64,000 nucleotides of DNA from Pauljensenia sp902373545 (lineage in GTDB: Bacteria > Actinomycetota > Actinomycetes > Actinomycetales > Actinomycetaceae). The notes under the pieces were generated by a model that worked only from the letters and a program-made list of their open reading frames with translations, was not told the origin of the DNA and did not search any database. This document shows, piece by piece, positions 8,351 to 16,640 of this stretch. How positions within the stretch are numbered: the stretch's first letter is position 1; each line of letters starts with the position of its first letter. The DNA is taken from contig NZ_JAPWAG010000009.1 in the NCBI RefSeq assembly GCF_041432775.1, positions 1 to 64,000 on the forward strand, given 5' to 3'. The position numbers were made by a program, and so were the translations under genes.

Positions 8351-8398
8351 ACACTACACCTTGGGGCCACCTGCGCAACCGACCCCTAGATGTTGTGT
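8351..8398 (-). promoter_or_regulatory. Paired NrdR-type boxes upstream of nrdH
   Basis: Two 16-mers, ACACTACACCTTGGGG (8351-8366) and CCCCTAGATGTTGTGT (8383-8398), start 32 bases apart. Each fits the NrdR box pattern of an ACAC-type half, an A/T-richer centre and a GTGT-type half, and the near-integral helical spacing is typical of NrdR pairs. NrdR is the ATP/dATP-sensing repressor of ribonucleotide reductase operons. Its gene is not in this window. Confidence 0.65.
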
Positions 8399-8687
8399 GC
8401 AACGCTCCTGGGGACAGCCAATGGGAACACCCTGTGGACAGAGCGGGCGGTCAGGATCACACCCGCCATTCGCGCACTTGTCGCCCCCCTGACGAAGGTC
8501 CCCTCAGATGCGCACAAACACGTGGGTTTATCGCTAACCCTGCGCCACCAGAGCACCCTCGCGCGGAGCCCCCACACCCCTGTGAGCACTGTGGACAGTG
8601 TCGTCACCAGCCTGTGCATAACCGCATGACAAACAGTCAATTTGTGACGAGCGCTACATCAATTCGAGAAGGCTTGGGCGTGTCGCA
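8399..8687. other. Non-coding spacer upstream of nrdH
   Basis: I find no convincing gene here. A TTGACT hexamer on the minus strand near 8635 could be a -35 element, but no good -10 follows at the right spacing. Short repeats of CTGTGGACAG-like sequence occur at about 8430 and 8590. Confidence 0.3.
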
Positions 8688-8736
8688 CCCGCACATCTAG
8701 GGGTCGTTGGCAGACAAGTACCCCTAGATGTAGGGG
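8688..8736. promoter_or_regulatory. Second pair of NrdR-like boxes
   Basis: CCCCTAGATGTAGGGG (8721-8736) is a 16-mer with perfect CCCCTA/TAGGGG arms. CCCGCACATCTAGGGG (8688-8703) carries the same core on the other strand. The starts are 33 bases apart. The shared core CCCCTAGATGT links them to the box next to nrdH. They lie about 420 bases upstream of nrdH, so they could serve a distal promoter or an unannotated transcript. Confidence 0.5.
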
Positions 8737-8829
8737 TTGGGAGCCATTTCGGACAAATGCCTGAAATGCCGCGGAAAGCTGCGCGGGACGGGCTGCCTGG
8801 GGGCCAGGCGGGGCCTGGGGGCATGGGTA

Positions 8830-8851
8830 GGCGGCCCACTGCCGGGCCGCC
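8830..8851 (-). terminator. Hairpin downstream of the patatin gene
   Basis: GGCGGCCC and GGGCCGCC enclose a six-base loop about 75 bases beyond the stop of the minus-strand patatin gene. The surrounding sequence is GGCC-rich and low in complexity, so the terminator role is tentative. Confidence 0.4.
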
Positions 8852-8925
8852 AGCACCACGGGCCACCAGCCCGCCCCCGGCCGCCAGCACGCGGCCGCCG
8901 GACACAGGTCCGGCAGCCAGGAAAC

Positions 8926-9858
8926 TTACAGCCCCAGGAACGCCTTGATTGCGGGCATCTCCCGCACGGCCTGAACCAGGCCGGCTCGGTAGGTGGCTTC
9001 GAGGCGCTCGCGCCGCGACTCGGTGTTGTTGATCCACAGGTTGTCGGGAGCGAACACGTAGGCCTGGCCTCGTTCCTCGAGTTCGAAGAGGAAGCGGCGT
9101 CCCGCGTTGTAGCGGTCGGTGCGCAGGGCGACGCCCTCGAAGACGGACGGGAATGAACGGTAGGCGGTGCGCAGGAGGGCGCCGACGCTGGCGGGCATGG
9201 GGTCTTTGACGAAGTCGCGGGGACGGGTGAGGACGACGAGGAGCTTGCGGTATCCCTCACGCAGGGGCTGGTCGAAGGGCAGACCTCCGTTGGGGCCGAG
9301 CGCGCCATCGACGTAGGTGTCGCCGTCGATTTCGACAGGCGGCATGAGGATGGGCAGCGTGGAGGAGGCTCGGATAATGGGTCCGAGCGTATCCAGGGTG
9401 CTCATTTCTTCCTTGGAGAACCAGCGTTCTTCGCCGCGCGATGCGTTGAAGGTGGCGACGCGCGTGATGGCCGGGTTCGCCAGGAAGGTGTCCATGTTGA
9501 AGGGCAGCGCGCCGTCGGGGTAGCAGATCTGCTGGTAGATGTACTCGGCATTGAAGTAGCCGTGCCCCTTGCGGAAGTGTTTGAGTCCGCCAAACTCGGG
9601 GTCTTCGACGAGGTCAACGAACGTGTCGTGAGAGCGCTGAGCGTCGCGGGAGGTGAAGTTGCACAGGTGGCTGGAGCCCGCGGAAACCCCGGAAATGTGG
9701 GGGAAGTTGATGCCTTCGGCGATGAGTCGGCTGACGAGCGCGGCCGTGTAGGCGTTGCGCATGCCGCCGCCTTCGAAGACGAGGGCGGTGTCGTCGATGG
9801 TGACCATCGTGGCGATGGATTCTTCGGGGGTCGGGTAGTGCTCTGGCGTTTCCTTCAC
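8926..9858 (-). CDS. Patatin-like phospholipase
   Basis: A 310-residue patatin/RssA-type acyl hydrolase. The oxyanion loop GGGMRN lies near residue 30, the nucleophile elbow is GVSAGS near residue 59, and the catalytic Asp is in VDGALG near residue 186, giving a complete Ser-Asp dyad. No signal peptide or membrane segment is seen, so it is likely cytosolic, acting on phospholipid or acyl esters. It begins with GTG at 9858, with GGG a few bases upstream; an internal ATG 17 codons later (MVTIDD) is an alternative. It appears to be monocistronic or linked only to the gtrA-like gene upstream. Confidence 0.88.
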   Translation of the reverse strand: MKETPEHYPTPEESIATMVTIDDTALVFEGGGMRNAYTAALVSRLIAEGINFPHISGVSAGSSHLCNFTSRDAQRSHDTFVDLVEDPEFGGLKHFRKGHGYFNAEYIYQQICYPDGALPFNMDTFLANPAITRVATFNASRGEERWFSKEEMSTLDTLGPIIRASSTLPILMPPVEIDGDTYVDGALGPNGGLPFDQPLREGYRKLLVVLTRPRDFVKDPMPASVGALLRTAYRSFPSVFEGVALRTDRYNAGRRFLFELEERGQAYVFAPDNLWINNTESRRERLEATYRAGLVQAVREMPAIKAFLGL

Positions 9859-9886
9859 GTGTCGACCCTACCGCCGCGCCTCGAAC

Positions 9887-10471
9887 CTACGCGCGCGTAC
9901 CCCCGGTGAAGACCACGTAGTGATAAAAGTAGAAGCGGAACGCGGTGCCCAGGGCGAAGCCGACGACGTAGACGGCGATATTGTCGGCCAGCGCCGAGGT
10001 GAGCTCGAGGAAGTGGTGGGTGAAGAGGAGGCAGAACTGGGAGATCCCGATGCCGCAGGCGTTGGCGAAGAGGAAGAGGATGGCCTCGCGCGTGGCGTTG
10101 TCTCGGGTGCGCCCGCGGTAGGTCCACAGGCGGTTGGCGACCCACGAGTACAGGGTCGCTATCACGGCGGCGATAAACTGGGCGGTGTTGGGGTGGCCGG
10201 CGAGCACGCCGAGCGGGCCGTACTGCAGGAGGTTGAACAGCCCCATGTCGATGACGAAGGCGGTCGCGCCGACGAGCCCGAATTGGATGAATTCGCGCAC
10301 CCAGGCGAGGAGCCGCTGGGTGAAGGTCATCGACGAGGCCTGGGCCCCTTCCCCTTCCGCCTGCCCTTCGCCGGTGGTGGGGTGGGTGTGGGCGTGCGGC
10401 GCGCTGGGTTGCGCGGGTGCCGCGGGGTCGAGCGCGGCAGCGGATCCGCGCGAGGGTTGTTCGTCGATCAC
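9887..10471 (-). CDS. GtrA-family membrane protein
   Basis: A 194-residue protein with four hydrophobic segments in the GtrA-like fold. 'FIQFGLVGATAFVIDMGLFNLL' begins the family domain, and 'SWVANRLWTYRG' and 'GTAFRFYFYHYVVF' are typical later motifs. Family members help flip polyprenyl-linked sugars or modify cell-wall glycans. The first 47 residues are Pro/Ala/His-rich and probably disordered. The GTG start is weakly supported, and ATG at 10330 (MTFTQ) is possible. It ends 28 bases before the patatin gene start. Confidence 0.85.
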   Translation of the reverse strand: MIDEQPSRGSAAALDPAAPAQPSAPHAHTHPTTGEGQAEGEGAQASSMTFTQRLLAWVREFIQFGLVGATAFVIDMGLFNLLQYGPLGVLAGHPNTAQFIAAVIATLYSWVANRLWTYRGRTRDNATREAILFLFANACGIGISQFCLLFTHHFLELTSALADNIAVYVVGFALGTAFRFYFYHYVVFTGGTRA

Positions 10472-10814
10472 TCCCCTAGTGTCGCATGCCTGCCCGCTCG
10501 CTTCTACCGTCAGTTCAGTATGTCGGCATCACCACGCCACCCCCCAAATTTCGCACGTAATTCCCCAACCCCCCTTCTGAACACCCCCTCAGAAACCGCA
10601 GAATTCCAACGATCCCATTTCAAAACCTGAAATACACACAGGCGAATTACGTGCGACTTTTCTGAGCAACCACGCCTTGGCTGCGTCATGACAGGCCCGC
10701 ACCCCAAGCAGCCCGGAGCACAACCAGGCCCCAGAGCCCAGACCGGGCCCGGGAGCACAACCGGGCCCGGAGCCCAGCCGGCCCCCAGAGCTCGACGAGA
10801 GCCCCGCCTCTAAG
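10472..10814. other. Divergent spacer with hairpin element and low-complexity sequence
   Basis: Besides the 107-bp element copy at 10550-10657, this spacer holds repeated CCGGGCCCGG-type words between 10700 and 10790 that can form hairpins. No gene seen. Confidence 0.4.
10550..10657 (+). repeat. 107-bp hairpin element, copy 2 (diverged)
   Basis: Keeps the terminal inverted repeats (TCGCACGTAATT and AATTACGTGCGA) and the ATTTCA/TGAAAT hairpin. The left interior is diverged and the CGTTG arm of the other hairpin is lost. It is one base longer than the other six copies. Confidence 0.75.
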
Positions 10815-13352
10815 ATGGTCCCCATGACTGAGACGACCCCGCACCACGCACCCCAGGCCTCGCCAAACACTCCCCCGGTTGCCCCGAAACGTTATGGGCA
10901 TCGGGTACGCGACCAGTTCGGACAGCATTTTGATGACCCGTGGGATTGGTTGCGCGACGGCGGCAACCCCGAGGTCCGCGCGCACCTGGAGGCGGAGAAC
11001 GCGTGGGCGGACGCGGTGACCGAGCCGACGCGCGAGGCGGCCGCGCGCCTCGTGGAGGAGGTCAAGGCCTCCACGGCGCTCACCGACGTGACGGTTCCGA
11101 TCCGCGAGGGCGAGTTCTGGTATTTCCGGCGTTTCGCGGAGGGCCAGTCCTACGCGACGCATCACCGCGCGCCGGTTCAGCGCGACGAGGCCGGGGTGCC
11201 GGTCCCGCTCGTCCCCCAACCGGGCGTGCCCACCCAGGGTGAGGAGCTCCTCGTCGATGAGAACGAGTGGGCGTGCGGGCAGGAGTTTTTCCGCCTGGCG
11301 GACCTGTATCCCTCCCCGGATGGGCGCCTGATCGCGTGGGCGCGGGACACGAGCGGGGATGAGCGCTACACGTGGGTCGTGCAGGAGGCGTCGGGGCGCG
11401 TCATTGACGAGGCTGTTGTGGACGCCGGATATGGCTTCGCGTGGGCGGATGATTCCGCTTCCTTTATCTACATGGGCGTGGACGACGCGTGGCGCGCGTG
11501 CGACGTGTGGTGGCACCGCGTGGGCACGCCTCGCGAGGCCGACGAGTTGCTGTTGGTCGAGCCGGACGAGGGCTTCGAGATGGGGTTCGCGCCCTCGGGC
11601 TTCCCGGGGCACGTCGTCATTCATTCCTCGTCGTCGACGGCGGGCCGCGCGTGGCTGTGGCTGCCCGCCCACCCGTCCGTGCGCCCGCTGCCGCTCATGC
11701 CGGTGCGCCCGCGCACGCTGGTGTCGGCGGATTCGGCCGGCGACCGCCTGTTCATCGTGCATACGGGGCTGACGCAGGAGGGCTCGCTCGCTCAGGCGAT
11801 GCTGCCCGCTGGGGGGTCGCCCGAGGCCTTGGCGCGCCTTGGCGTCACGTCCTCCTCCGCGTATAGTCGCCAGGCGCTCGCGGATCGCACGCCGGGCACT
11901 CCCCTGCCGGAGGACGAGCCCGCGCCCCTCACCCCGTTTGAGTCCTGGGAGCCGCTGCGCAGCCCCGGCCCCGGCGAGCGCATCACCGACGTCGAGGCCC
12001 ACGCGGGCTACGTGGCGCTCTCACTTCGTTCGGGCTCGCTCACGCAGGTCGACGTGTGGGATCGCCGCGAACAGACGCCCACGTGGCGGCGCGTGGAGGT
12101 CGATGCCCCGGTGCGCACGATCGCGACCGTGCCGACCCCGTGGGCCGATCCGCTGCGCGTGGAGTTCCAGTCGCAGACCGTGCCCCCGACGGTCGCCGAG
12201 GTTTCTCTGCCGGACCCCACCCCCGCGAGCACCCCCGCCCCGGCATCCCCGGAAGGACGCGGAACCGATAACACGGCCCAGGCCTCGTCCCCCGAGGACC
12301 CGCACCCCGAGAACCCCGAAGGCGCGACCCTGACCGTGCGCACCCTGCGCACCCGCGAGGCGCCCGGCTGGGACCCCGCCGAGTTCGTCGAGGAGCGCGT
12401 GTGGGTGCTCGCGCGCGACGGCGCGACCCGCATCCCCGTCACCCTCATCCACCACCGCGACGCGCGCCCGGACGGCACGCACGCGGGCTGGCAGATCGGG
12501 TACGGCTCCTACGAGGTCAGCTACGACCCCGAGTTCGAGACCCTGCGCCTGCCGATCCTGCGCCGCGTCGTCTACGCGATCGCGCACGTGCGCGGCGGCG
12601 GCGAGATGGGCCGCGCCTGGTACGAGGACGGTAAGGAGCTGGTCAAGGAGCACACCTTCACGGACTTCATCGACGTCGCCGACTGGCTGGTCGACTCCGG
12701 GTGGGTGGCGCCCGGCCGCCTGGTCGCCGAGGGCCGCAGCGCCGGAGGCCTCCTCATGGGCGCGGTCACCAACGCCGCCCCCGACCGCTTCCGCGCGATC
12801 CTGGCGGGCGTGCCCTTCGTGGACGCGCTCACGACGATCCTGGACCCGACCCTGCCGCTCACCGTCGGCGAGTGGGAGGAGTGGGGCAACCCGCTGACCT
12901 CGCGCGCCGTGTTCGACGCGATGAGCCGCTACACGCCGTATGAGAACGTGCCCGACGGCGTGCTCCTGCCCGCGATCATGGCGACGACGTCGGTCAACGA
13001 CACGCGCGTCGAGTTCATCGAGCCCACCAAGTGGGTGCAGCGCCTGCGCGAGGCCACCGGCCAGGTTCCCTTCACCGGGGACGAGGCCGGGGCTGGGCAG
13101 CGCTGCAATTGCTGCGATTCGGGGGCGGCCGGGGATTCCGGTGCGGTCGGCGTCGACTCCGGCGGCGGCGAGAGCACGGGCGCGGAGGCCAGCCACGGCC
13201 TCGTCGCCGCGCGCGACCCGCGCGAGCGTCCGATCATCCTGCGTACCGAGATGGTCGCCGGGCACGCCGGCCCGTCCGGGCGCGAGGGCCGGTGGGCGGC
13301 GCGCTGCGAGGAGTTCGCCTTCGCGCTGGGCCAGGTGGGCGTCACGGTGTAA
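10815..13352 (+). CDS. Prolyl oligopeptidase-type serine peptidase (S9, PtrB-like)
   Basis: An 845-residue cytosolic peptidase of the oligopeptidase B / prolyl oligopeptidase family. An N-terminal beta-propeller region starts 'YGHRVRDQFGQHFDDPWDWLRD'. The C-terminal alpha/beta hydrolase domain has the nucleophile Ser near residue 642 (GRSAGG), Asp near 729 (TTSVND) and His near 817 (GHAGPSGR), so the triad is complete. Two insertions are odd: a Pro/Glu/Ala-rich stretch around residues 460-510, and a Ser/Gly-rich loop containing CNCC just before the catalytic His. Starts at 10815 and 10824 are both possible; neither has a strong ribosome site. Confidence 0.88.
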   Translation: MVPMTETTPHHAPQASPNTPPVAPKRYGHRVRDQFGQHFDDPWDWLRDGGNPEVRAHLEAENAWADAVTEPTREAAARLVEEVKASTALTDVTVPIREGEFWYFRRFAEGQSYATHHRAPVQRDEAGVPVPLVPQPGVPTQGEELLVDENEWACGQEFFRLADLYPSPDGRLIAWARDTSGDERYTWVVQEASGRVIDEAVVDAGYGFAWADDSASFIYMGVDDAWRACDVWWHRVGTPREADELLLVEPDEGFEMGFAPSGFPGHVVIHSSSSTAGRAWLWLPAHPSVRPLPLMPVRPRTLVSADSAGDRLFIVHTGLTQEGSLAQAMLPAGGSPEALARLGVTSSSAYSRQALADRTPGTPLPEDEPAPLTPFESWEPLRSPGPGERITDVEAHAGYVALSLRSGSLTQVDVWDRREQTPTWRRVEVDAPVRTIATVPTPWADPLRVEFQSQTVPPTVAEVSLPDPTPASTPAPASPEGRGTDNTAQASSPEDPHPENPEGATLTVRTLRTREAPGWDPAEFVEERVWVLARDGATRIPVTLIHHRDARPDGTHAGWQIGYGSYEVSYDPEFETLRLPILRRVVYAIAHVRGGGEMGRAWYEDGKELVKEHTFTDFIDVADWLVDSGWVAPGRLVAEGRSAGGLLMGAVTNAAPDRFRAILAGVPFVDALTTILDPTLPLTVGEWEEWGNPLTSRAVFDAMSRYTPYENVPDGVLLPAIMATTSVNDTRVEFIEPTKWVQRLREATGQVPFTGDEAGAGQRCNCCDSGAAGDSGAVGVDSGGGESTGAEASHGLVAARDPRERPIILRTEMVAGHAGPSGREGRWAARCEEFAFALGQVGVTV

Positions 13353-13358
13353 CAGGTG

Positions 13359-13386
13359 GGGGCGGTCTTCGTTGGAAGACCGCCCC
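13359..13386. terminator. Bidirectional terminator between convergent genes
   Basis: GGGGCGGTCTTC and its complement enclose a GTTG loop, placed between the peptidase gene and the convergent membrane-anchored protein gene. It can serve both strands. Confidence 0.75.
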
Positions 13387-13423
13387 TCTCGCGTTGCGTC
13401 ACTGTGCCGCGCGGCTGCACGCG

Positions 13424-14770
13424 TTACTGCGCGCCACCGTCCCAGCCGGGGCGCAGGGTGAAAGCTTCAATCTCTCGCACGTGGCTATCGAGAAAGCTCG
13501 GACTCTCGAGATAGCCCGCCAGTTTGGAAGTCGTCCAGACCACGCGCCTCTCTCCGCTCTCCCACGGTGTGAAAGACAGGGTGACGTGGTGATCGTCCCA
13601 GCGATCCTCGAGCGCGTAGACGCCCGTCTCAGTCACTTGGAACAACACTCGCGAGGAGTCCTCCATTGTGTGCGAAAACAGGTAGCGACCTCGCCCACTC
13701 GTCAGGTCCACTGTAAACGCATCCCCGTCTTCGCTGATGAACCGGTACTCGTCACCAACCTGGACCCCTCTGTAGTGAAAAATGCTGCGGTCCCTGTTCA
13801 CTTCGATGGGATTTTCCTGTTCATCGATCACGGGAACGATCGTGCGCTGTCCGGTCGACAGGTCCCAGCGTTCGAGAACCATCGTTCCTTCCTCTCTCCC
13901 TTCTGCCATCACACGCGTGGCCCGAGAGTCGCCCGTTTGGACGCTCGGTATCGTGATCACGTCCCCCTCGCAGGCGAACTCTCGCTGCCCCGACACCAAG
14001 CCGTCGATCATTGGCGCGACACCAAGGAGTCGAGGAGTATCACCATCACGATCATTCAACTGAATGACGACAGACAGCTCCTCCGGTTGCTCACCATCGC
14101 CGCCCGACTGTGCGGAGTAAGCCTCGAAAGCCTCTGACTTCATGCGCCAGAGCTGCTTCGTGTCAACAATCGACAGGATCCGGTCCCCGCACTGCCCCAC
14201 GTCCCCACGCGTTCCGGGAGTTGACACACTCGTCACGCTTCCATCAAGTTCGATCGTATCGACTTGATAAGCCAGGTCCATCTCGTAAGAAACCACGATG
14301 ATTCGGCCGTCCGACAACTCATAACGCTGGACCTCCGAGGAATTCCATCCGGATCGTTTGTCCCGACGCGTTCCGTGCTCCGTCGTCAGATAGTCCCACT
14401 GCTCGGAACCGTAGGAGATCCCACGTTCGGTCCACAGAAGTTCGCCAACATTTTCTTCTTCAAGAAGAGCAGCTGTGTGCTTTCCTTGAGCGTCCAGAAG
14501 CATGATCCAGTTGTCATGAATCGGCGCGCTCAGACCGGACTGCGATCGCGCTTCACCCATGCGAATAGCAATCACAGCCTCACCCGTACTCAGCTCATCC
14601 ACCGACGAACTGATCAGGTAGCCCTTCGGAATGCAGCTCCACATGAGCAACCCAAGCGCGAAGGCAAGCGCGAGGAGACCCCACGGGCGGGACCGCTTCC
14701 GCTTCGCCGTACCACTTCCCTCTCGCTGAGGCGCATTCGTCTCGTGCTGTTCATCGCTGCGAGTGCTCAT
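13424..14770 (-). CDS. Membrane-anchored hypothetical protein
   Basis: A 448-residue protein. I chose the ATG at 14770 because GGAG lies seven bases upstream; an in-frame ATG 16 codons earlier lacks this. A basic Lys/Arg stretch precedes one hydrophobic segment ('WGLLALAFALGLLMW') around residues 30-45, with the rest predicted outside. The segment ends at Cys in LMWSC, so a lipoprotein is possible but the motif is poor. The exported part has repeated Trp-, Asp- and strand-rich units ('ERWDLSTGQRTIVPVID', 'FTVDLTSGRGRYLF'), suggesting a beta-propeller-like fold. No known family recognised. Confidence 0.7.
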   Translation of the reverse strand: MSTRSDEQHETNAPQREGSGTAKRKRSRPWGLLALAFALGLLMWSCIPKGYLISSSVDELSTGEAVIAIRMGEARSQSGLSAPIHDNWIMLLDAQGKHTAALLEEENVGELLWTERGISYGSEQWDYLTTEHGTRRDKRSGWNSSEVQRYELSDGRIIVVSYEMDLAYQVDTIELDGSVTSVSTPGTRGDVGQCGDRILSIVDTKQLWRMKSEAFEAYSAQSGGDGEQPEELSVVIQLNDRDGDTPRLLGVAPMIDGLVSGQREFACEGDVITIPSVQTGDSRATRVMAEGREEGTMVLERWDLSTGQRTIVPVIDEQENPIEVNRDRSIFHYRGVQVGDEYRFISEDGDAFTVDLTSGRGRYLFSHTMEDSSRVLFQVTETGVYALEDRWDDHHVTLSFTPWESGERRVVWTTSKLAGYLESPSFLDSHVREIEAFTLRPGWDGGAQ

Positions 14771-14930
14771 GGTCGTCTCCGTCCTCATCGTTGCGGCGAA
14801 GGGCGCTACCACGCCCACCCCCGATTTTAGAGCACGAGGCAGAGGCTGCCCCGGCCTCGTCCCGTTGCCCGAACGAGCCGTGCCTCGTCCCCCTTCCGAT
14901 CAGGCCTCGGGATGCCGATAGGATGAGGGC

Positions 14931-16112
14931 ATGACGATTACGGCGGCAGCAGACGGTTCTTCCCTCGGCAATCCCGGGCCCGCGGGGTGGGCCTGGTACG
15001 TGGACGAGGACACGTGGGACGCGGGCGGCTGGCCGCAGGGCACCAACAACATCGGTGAGCTGACCGCTATTCTGCGTCTGCTCGAGGCCACGGCCGAGAC
15101 CGGCGAAGAGCTGCACATCCTCGCCGACTCGCAGTACGCCATCAACGTCGTGTCCAAGTGGCGGCTCGGCTGGAAGAAGCGCGGCTGGACGAAGGCCGAC
15201 AAGAAGCCCATCAAGAACCTCGAGCTCATCCAGGAGATCGACCGCGCCATGGAAGGGCGCCGCGTCACCTTCGAATGGGTCAAGGGCCACGCCGGGCACC
15301 GCATGAACGAGCGCGCCGACGACCTCGCGCGCGCGTGCGCCGAGGCCTACCAAGCCGGGCGCACACCCGAGCCGGGCCCCGGGTTCGGAGGCGGCGGCGC
15401 GCGTGTCAGCACGAGCGCAACACAGGCGAACGAGGGCGAAGCCGACGCACCCACTGCATCTCCGTCAGCAACCCCTCACGATGCCACCGCCGCTGATGCG
15501 CCAGCGACTGCATCTTCTTCGCGTGGCAGTTCCACCGAGGATACCGCGCCCTCTTCGTCAAAACCGGCACAGCCGCAGGGCATTGCCACCTCTGACGTCC
15601 CCGCGACCGAGCCACCTTCGCGCAGCGCGTCGGCAAATGACGCGGGCCCGGCCACCACGGCCTCGGCCGCTGCACCCGCTTTTCGTTCTCATCCCAGTGT
15701 TTTCTCCGTATCCACACAAGCGCGCGGACCAGCGGAGGAAGCCACGGCCTCGTCGACGAGCGAGGCCTCGGAGAGCGCGGCGTCAGTAAGCACCGCCGAC
15801 GCCCTCGCCCGCGAGCGCGAGTTCATCCTGGCGTGGACCGGCGGGGACGAGGCTGCGCTGGCGGCCATGACGGACGCGCGCACGACGCGCATCTGGCCGG
15901 GCGGCGCGGCGACCACGACGCTGGGAGGGCCCTCGCCCGCCTCGCCGTCCGTGGGCCGCATCGACGTACAGGACTTGGGCGGCGCGTTCCTGACGCGCTA
16001 CCGAGTGCGCTGGGAGGGTGGCGCGTCGCTGGAATCCAGCGTGTGGGCGCCGGCGACTTCTGGTGAGCCGCGCCTGGTCATGGTGCACCACCAGTCGACG
16101 CTGATCGGCTGA
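14931..16112 (+). CDS. RNase HI fused to a C-terminal NTF2/SnoaL-like domain
   Basis: A 393-residue fusion. Residues 1-140 are an RNase HI domain that would cleave the RNA strand of RNA:DNA hybrids. The carboxylates are in place: Asp8 (AADGS), Glu43 (GELTA), Asp66 (LADSQY) and the Asp in ERADDLA. 'FEWVKGHAGHRMNERAD' holds the catalytic His loop. A Ser/Thr/Ala/Pro-rich linker of about 140 residues follows. The last 110 or so residues ('REREFILAWTGGDEAALAAM' to 'LVMVHHQSTLIG') resemble SnoaL/DUF4440 domains. That second assignment is weaker. The gene stands alone between minus-strand genes. Confidence 0.85.
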   Translation: MTITAAADGSSLGNPGPAGWAWYVDEDTWDAGGWPQGTNNIGELTAILRLLEATAETGEELHILADSQYAINVVSKWRLGWKKRGWTKADKKPIKNLELIQEIDRAMEGRRVTFEWVKGHAGHRMNERADDLARACAEAYQAGRTPEPGPGFGGGGARVSTSATQANEGEADAPTASPSATPHDATAADAPATASSSRGSSTEDTAPSSSKPAQPQGIATSDVPATEPPSRSASANDAGPATTASAAAPAFRSHPSVFSVSTQARGPAEEATASSTSEASESAASVSTADALAREREFILAWTGGDEAALAAMTDARTTRIWPGGAATTTLGGPSPASPSVGRIDVQDLGGAFLTRYRVRWEGGASLESSVWAPATSGEPRLVMVHHQSTLIG

Positions 16113-16261
16113 GAGCGGGTCATCGCGGGCAGGTGTTCGCGGGCGTGCACAGCTTGCAGGCACGGGGCGCGTTAGATAATCCCGCGGGGCACCGGGCCAC
16201 AGCGCGGAGATTACGTCTCGACAGCCAGCCGCACGCGTCCCGGCCCAACCCAGCCCCTCAC
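16113..16261. other. Spacer before the iteron-like array
   Basis: No gene or clear structure seen between the RNase H fusion stop and the repeat array that begins at 16262. Confidence 0.3.
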
Positions 16262-16363
16262 GCGGATAGGTTGCTCGCATGCGGATAGGTTATGCACACG
16301 CGGATAGGTTATTAAGGTATCCGCATCGTCGTAGCCTATCCGCGTAGTCATTTCCTATCCGCG
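16262..16363. repeat. 3+3 GCGGATAGGTT array, copy 1
   Basis: Three direct copies of GCGGATAGGTT start at 16262, 16281 and 16300, exactly 19 bases apart. Three inverted copies follow: a degenerate one (GTATCCGCA, 16317-16325) and CCTATCCGCG at 16335 and 16354, again 19 bases apart. The 8-base spacers differ from each other. The whole 102-bp block is dyad-symmetric about GGATAGGTTATTAAGGTATCC-like sequence. The same design occurs at 42667-42767. It looks like a multi-site protein-binding array. Confidence 0.85.
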
Positions 16364-16407
16364 AACCCCAACGATCACCTGCGCGACGCTGCACCAGTTA
16401 GGGAGCA

Positions 16408-16432
16408 TTACACCACCTCCTATCTGGTGTAA
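16408..16432. other. TTACACCA inverted repeat
   Basis: TTACACCA and TGGTGTAA are separated by nine bases and followed by a further TAACACCACTTA. The half-site TGGTGTAA/TTACACCA resembles a regulator-binding palindrome. It lies about 210 bases downstream of the ABC transporter ATPase gene end, not next to any start codon, so its target is unclear. Confidence 0.4.
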
Positions 16433-16640
16433 TACCCGACTAAGTGCTGTAACACCACTTAAGAACAAGCCCAAACGCGGAACACCCCCAACCGAGCGTG
16501 CCACAGGGCCATGCTGCGGTGTCCGTGGGCGGCGGCAGGGCCTGGCCGGGCTTCGAGATCGATCACTCCGAGCCGAAGGCTCGCGTGTGGCGATCTCGCG
16601 GGCGGGCCACCGCCCACGGGCGCACCAAGCAGACAAGCCC

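Noticed and set aside
8386..8640. Open frames of about 80 codons between nrdH and the patatin gene
   Set aside because: They overlap each other on both strands, have no ribosome sites and cover the NrdR-type boxes.
10686..12002. 438-codon minus-strand frame over the S9 peptidase start
   Set aside because: Antisense shadow; the Arg/His-rich product shows no family, and the sense gene has a complete catalytic triad.
16262..16363. Possible CRISPR array at 16262-16363 and 42667-42767
   Set aside because: Repeats are 11 bases, spacers only 8, and half the units are inverted. No cas gene is present. A binding-site array fits better.
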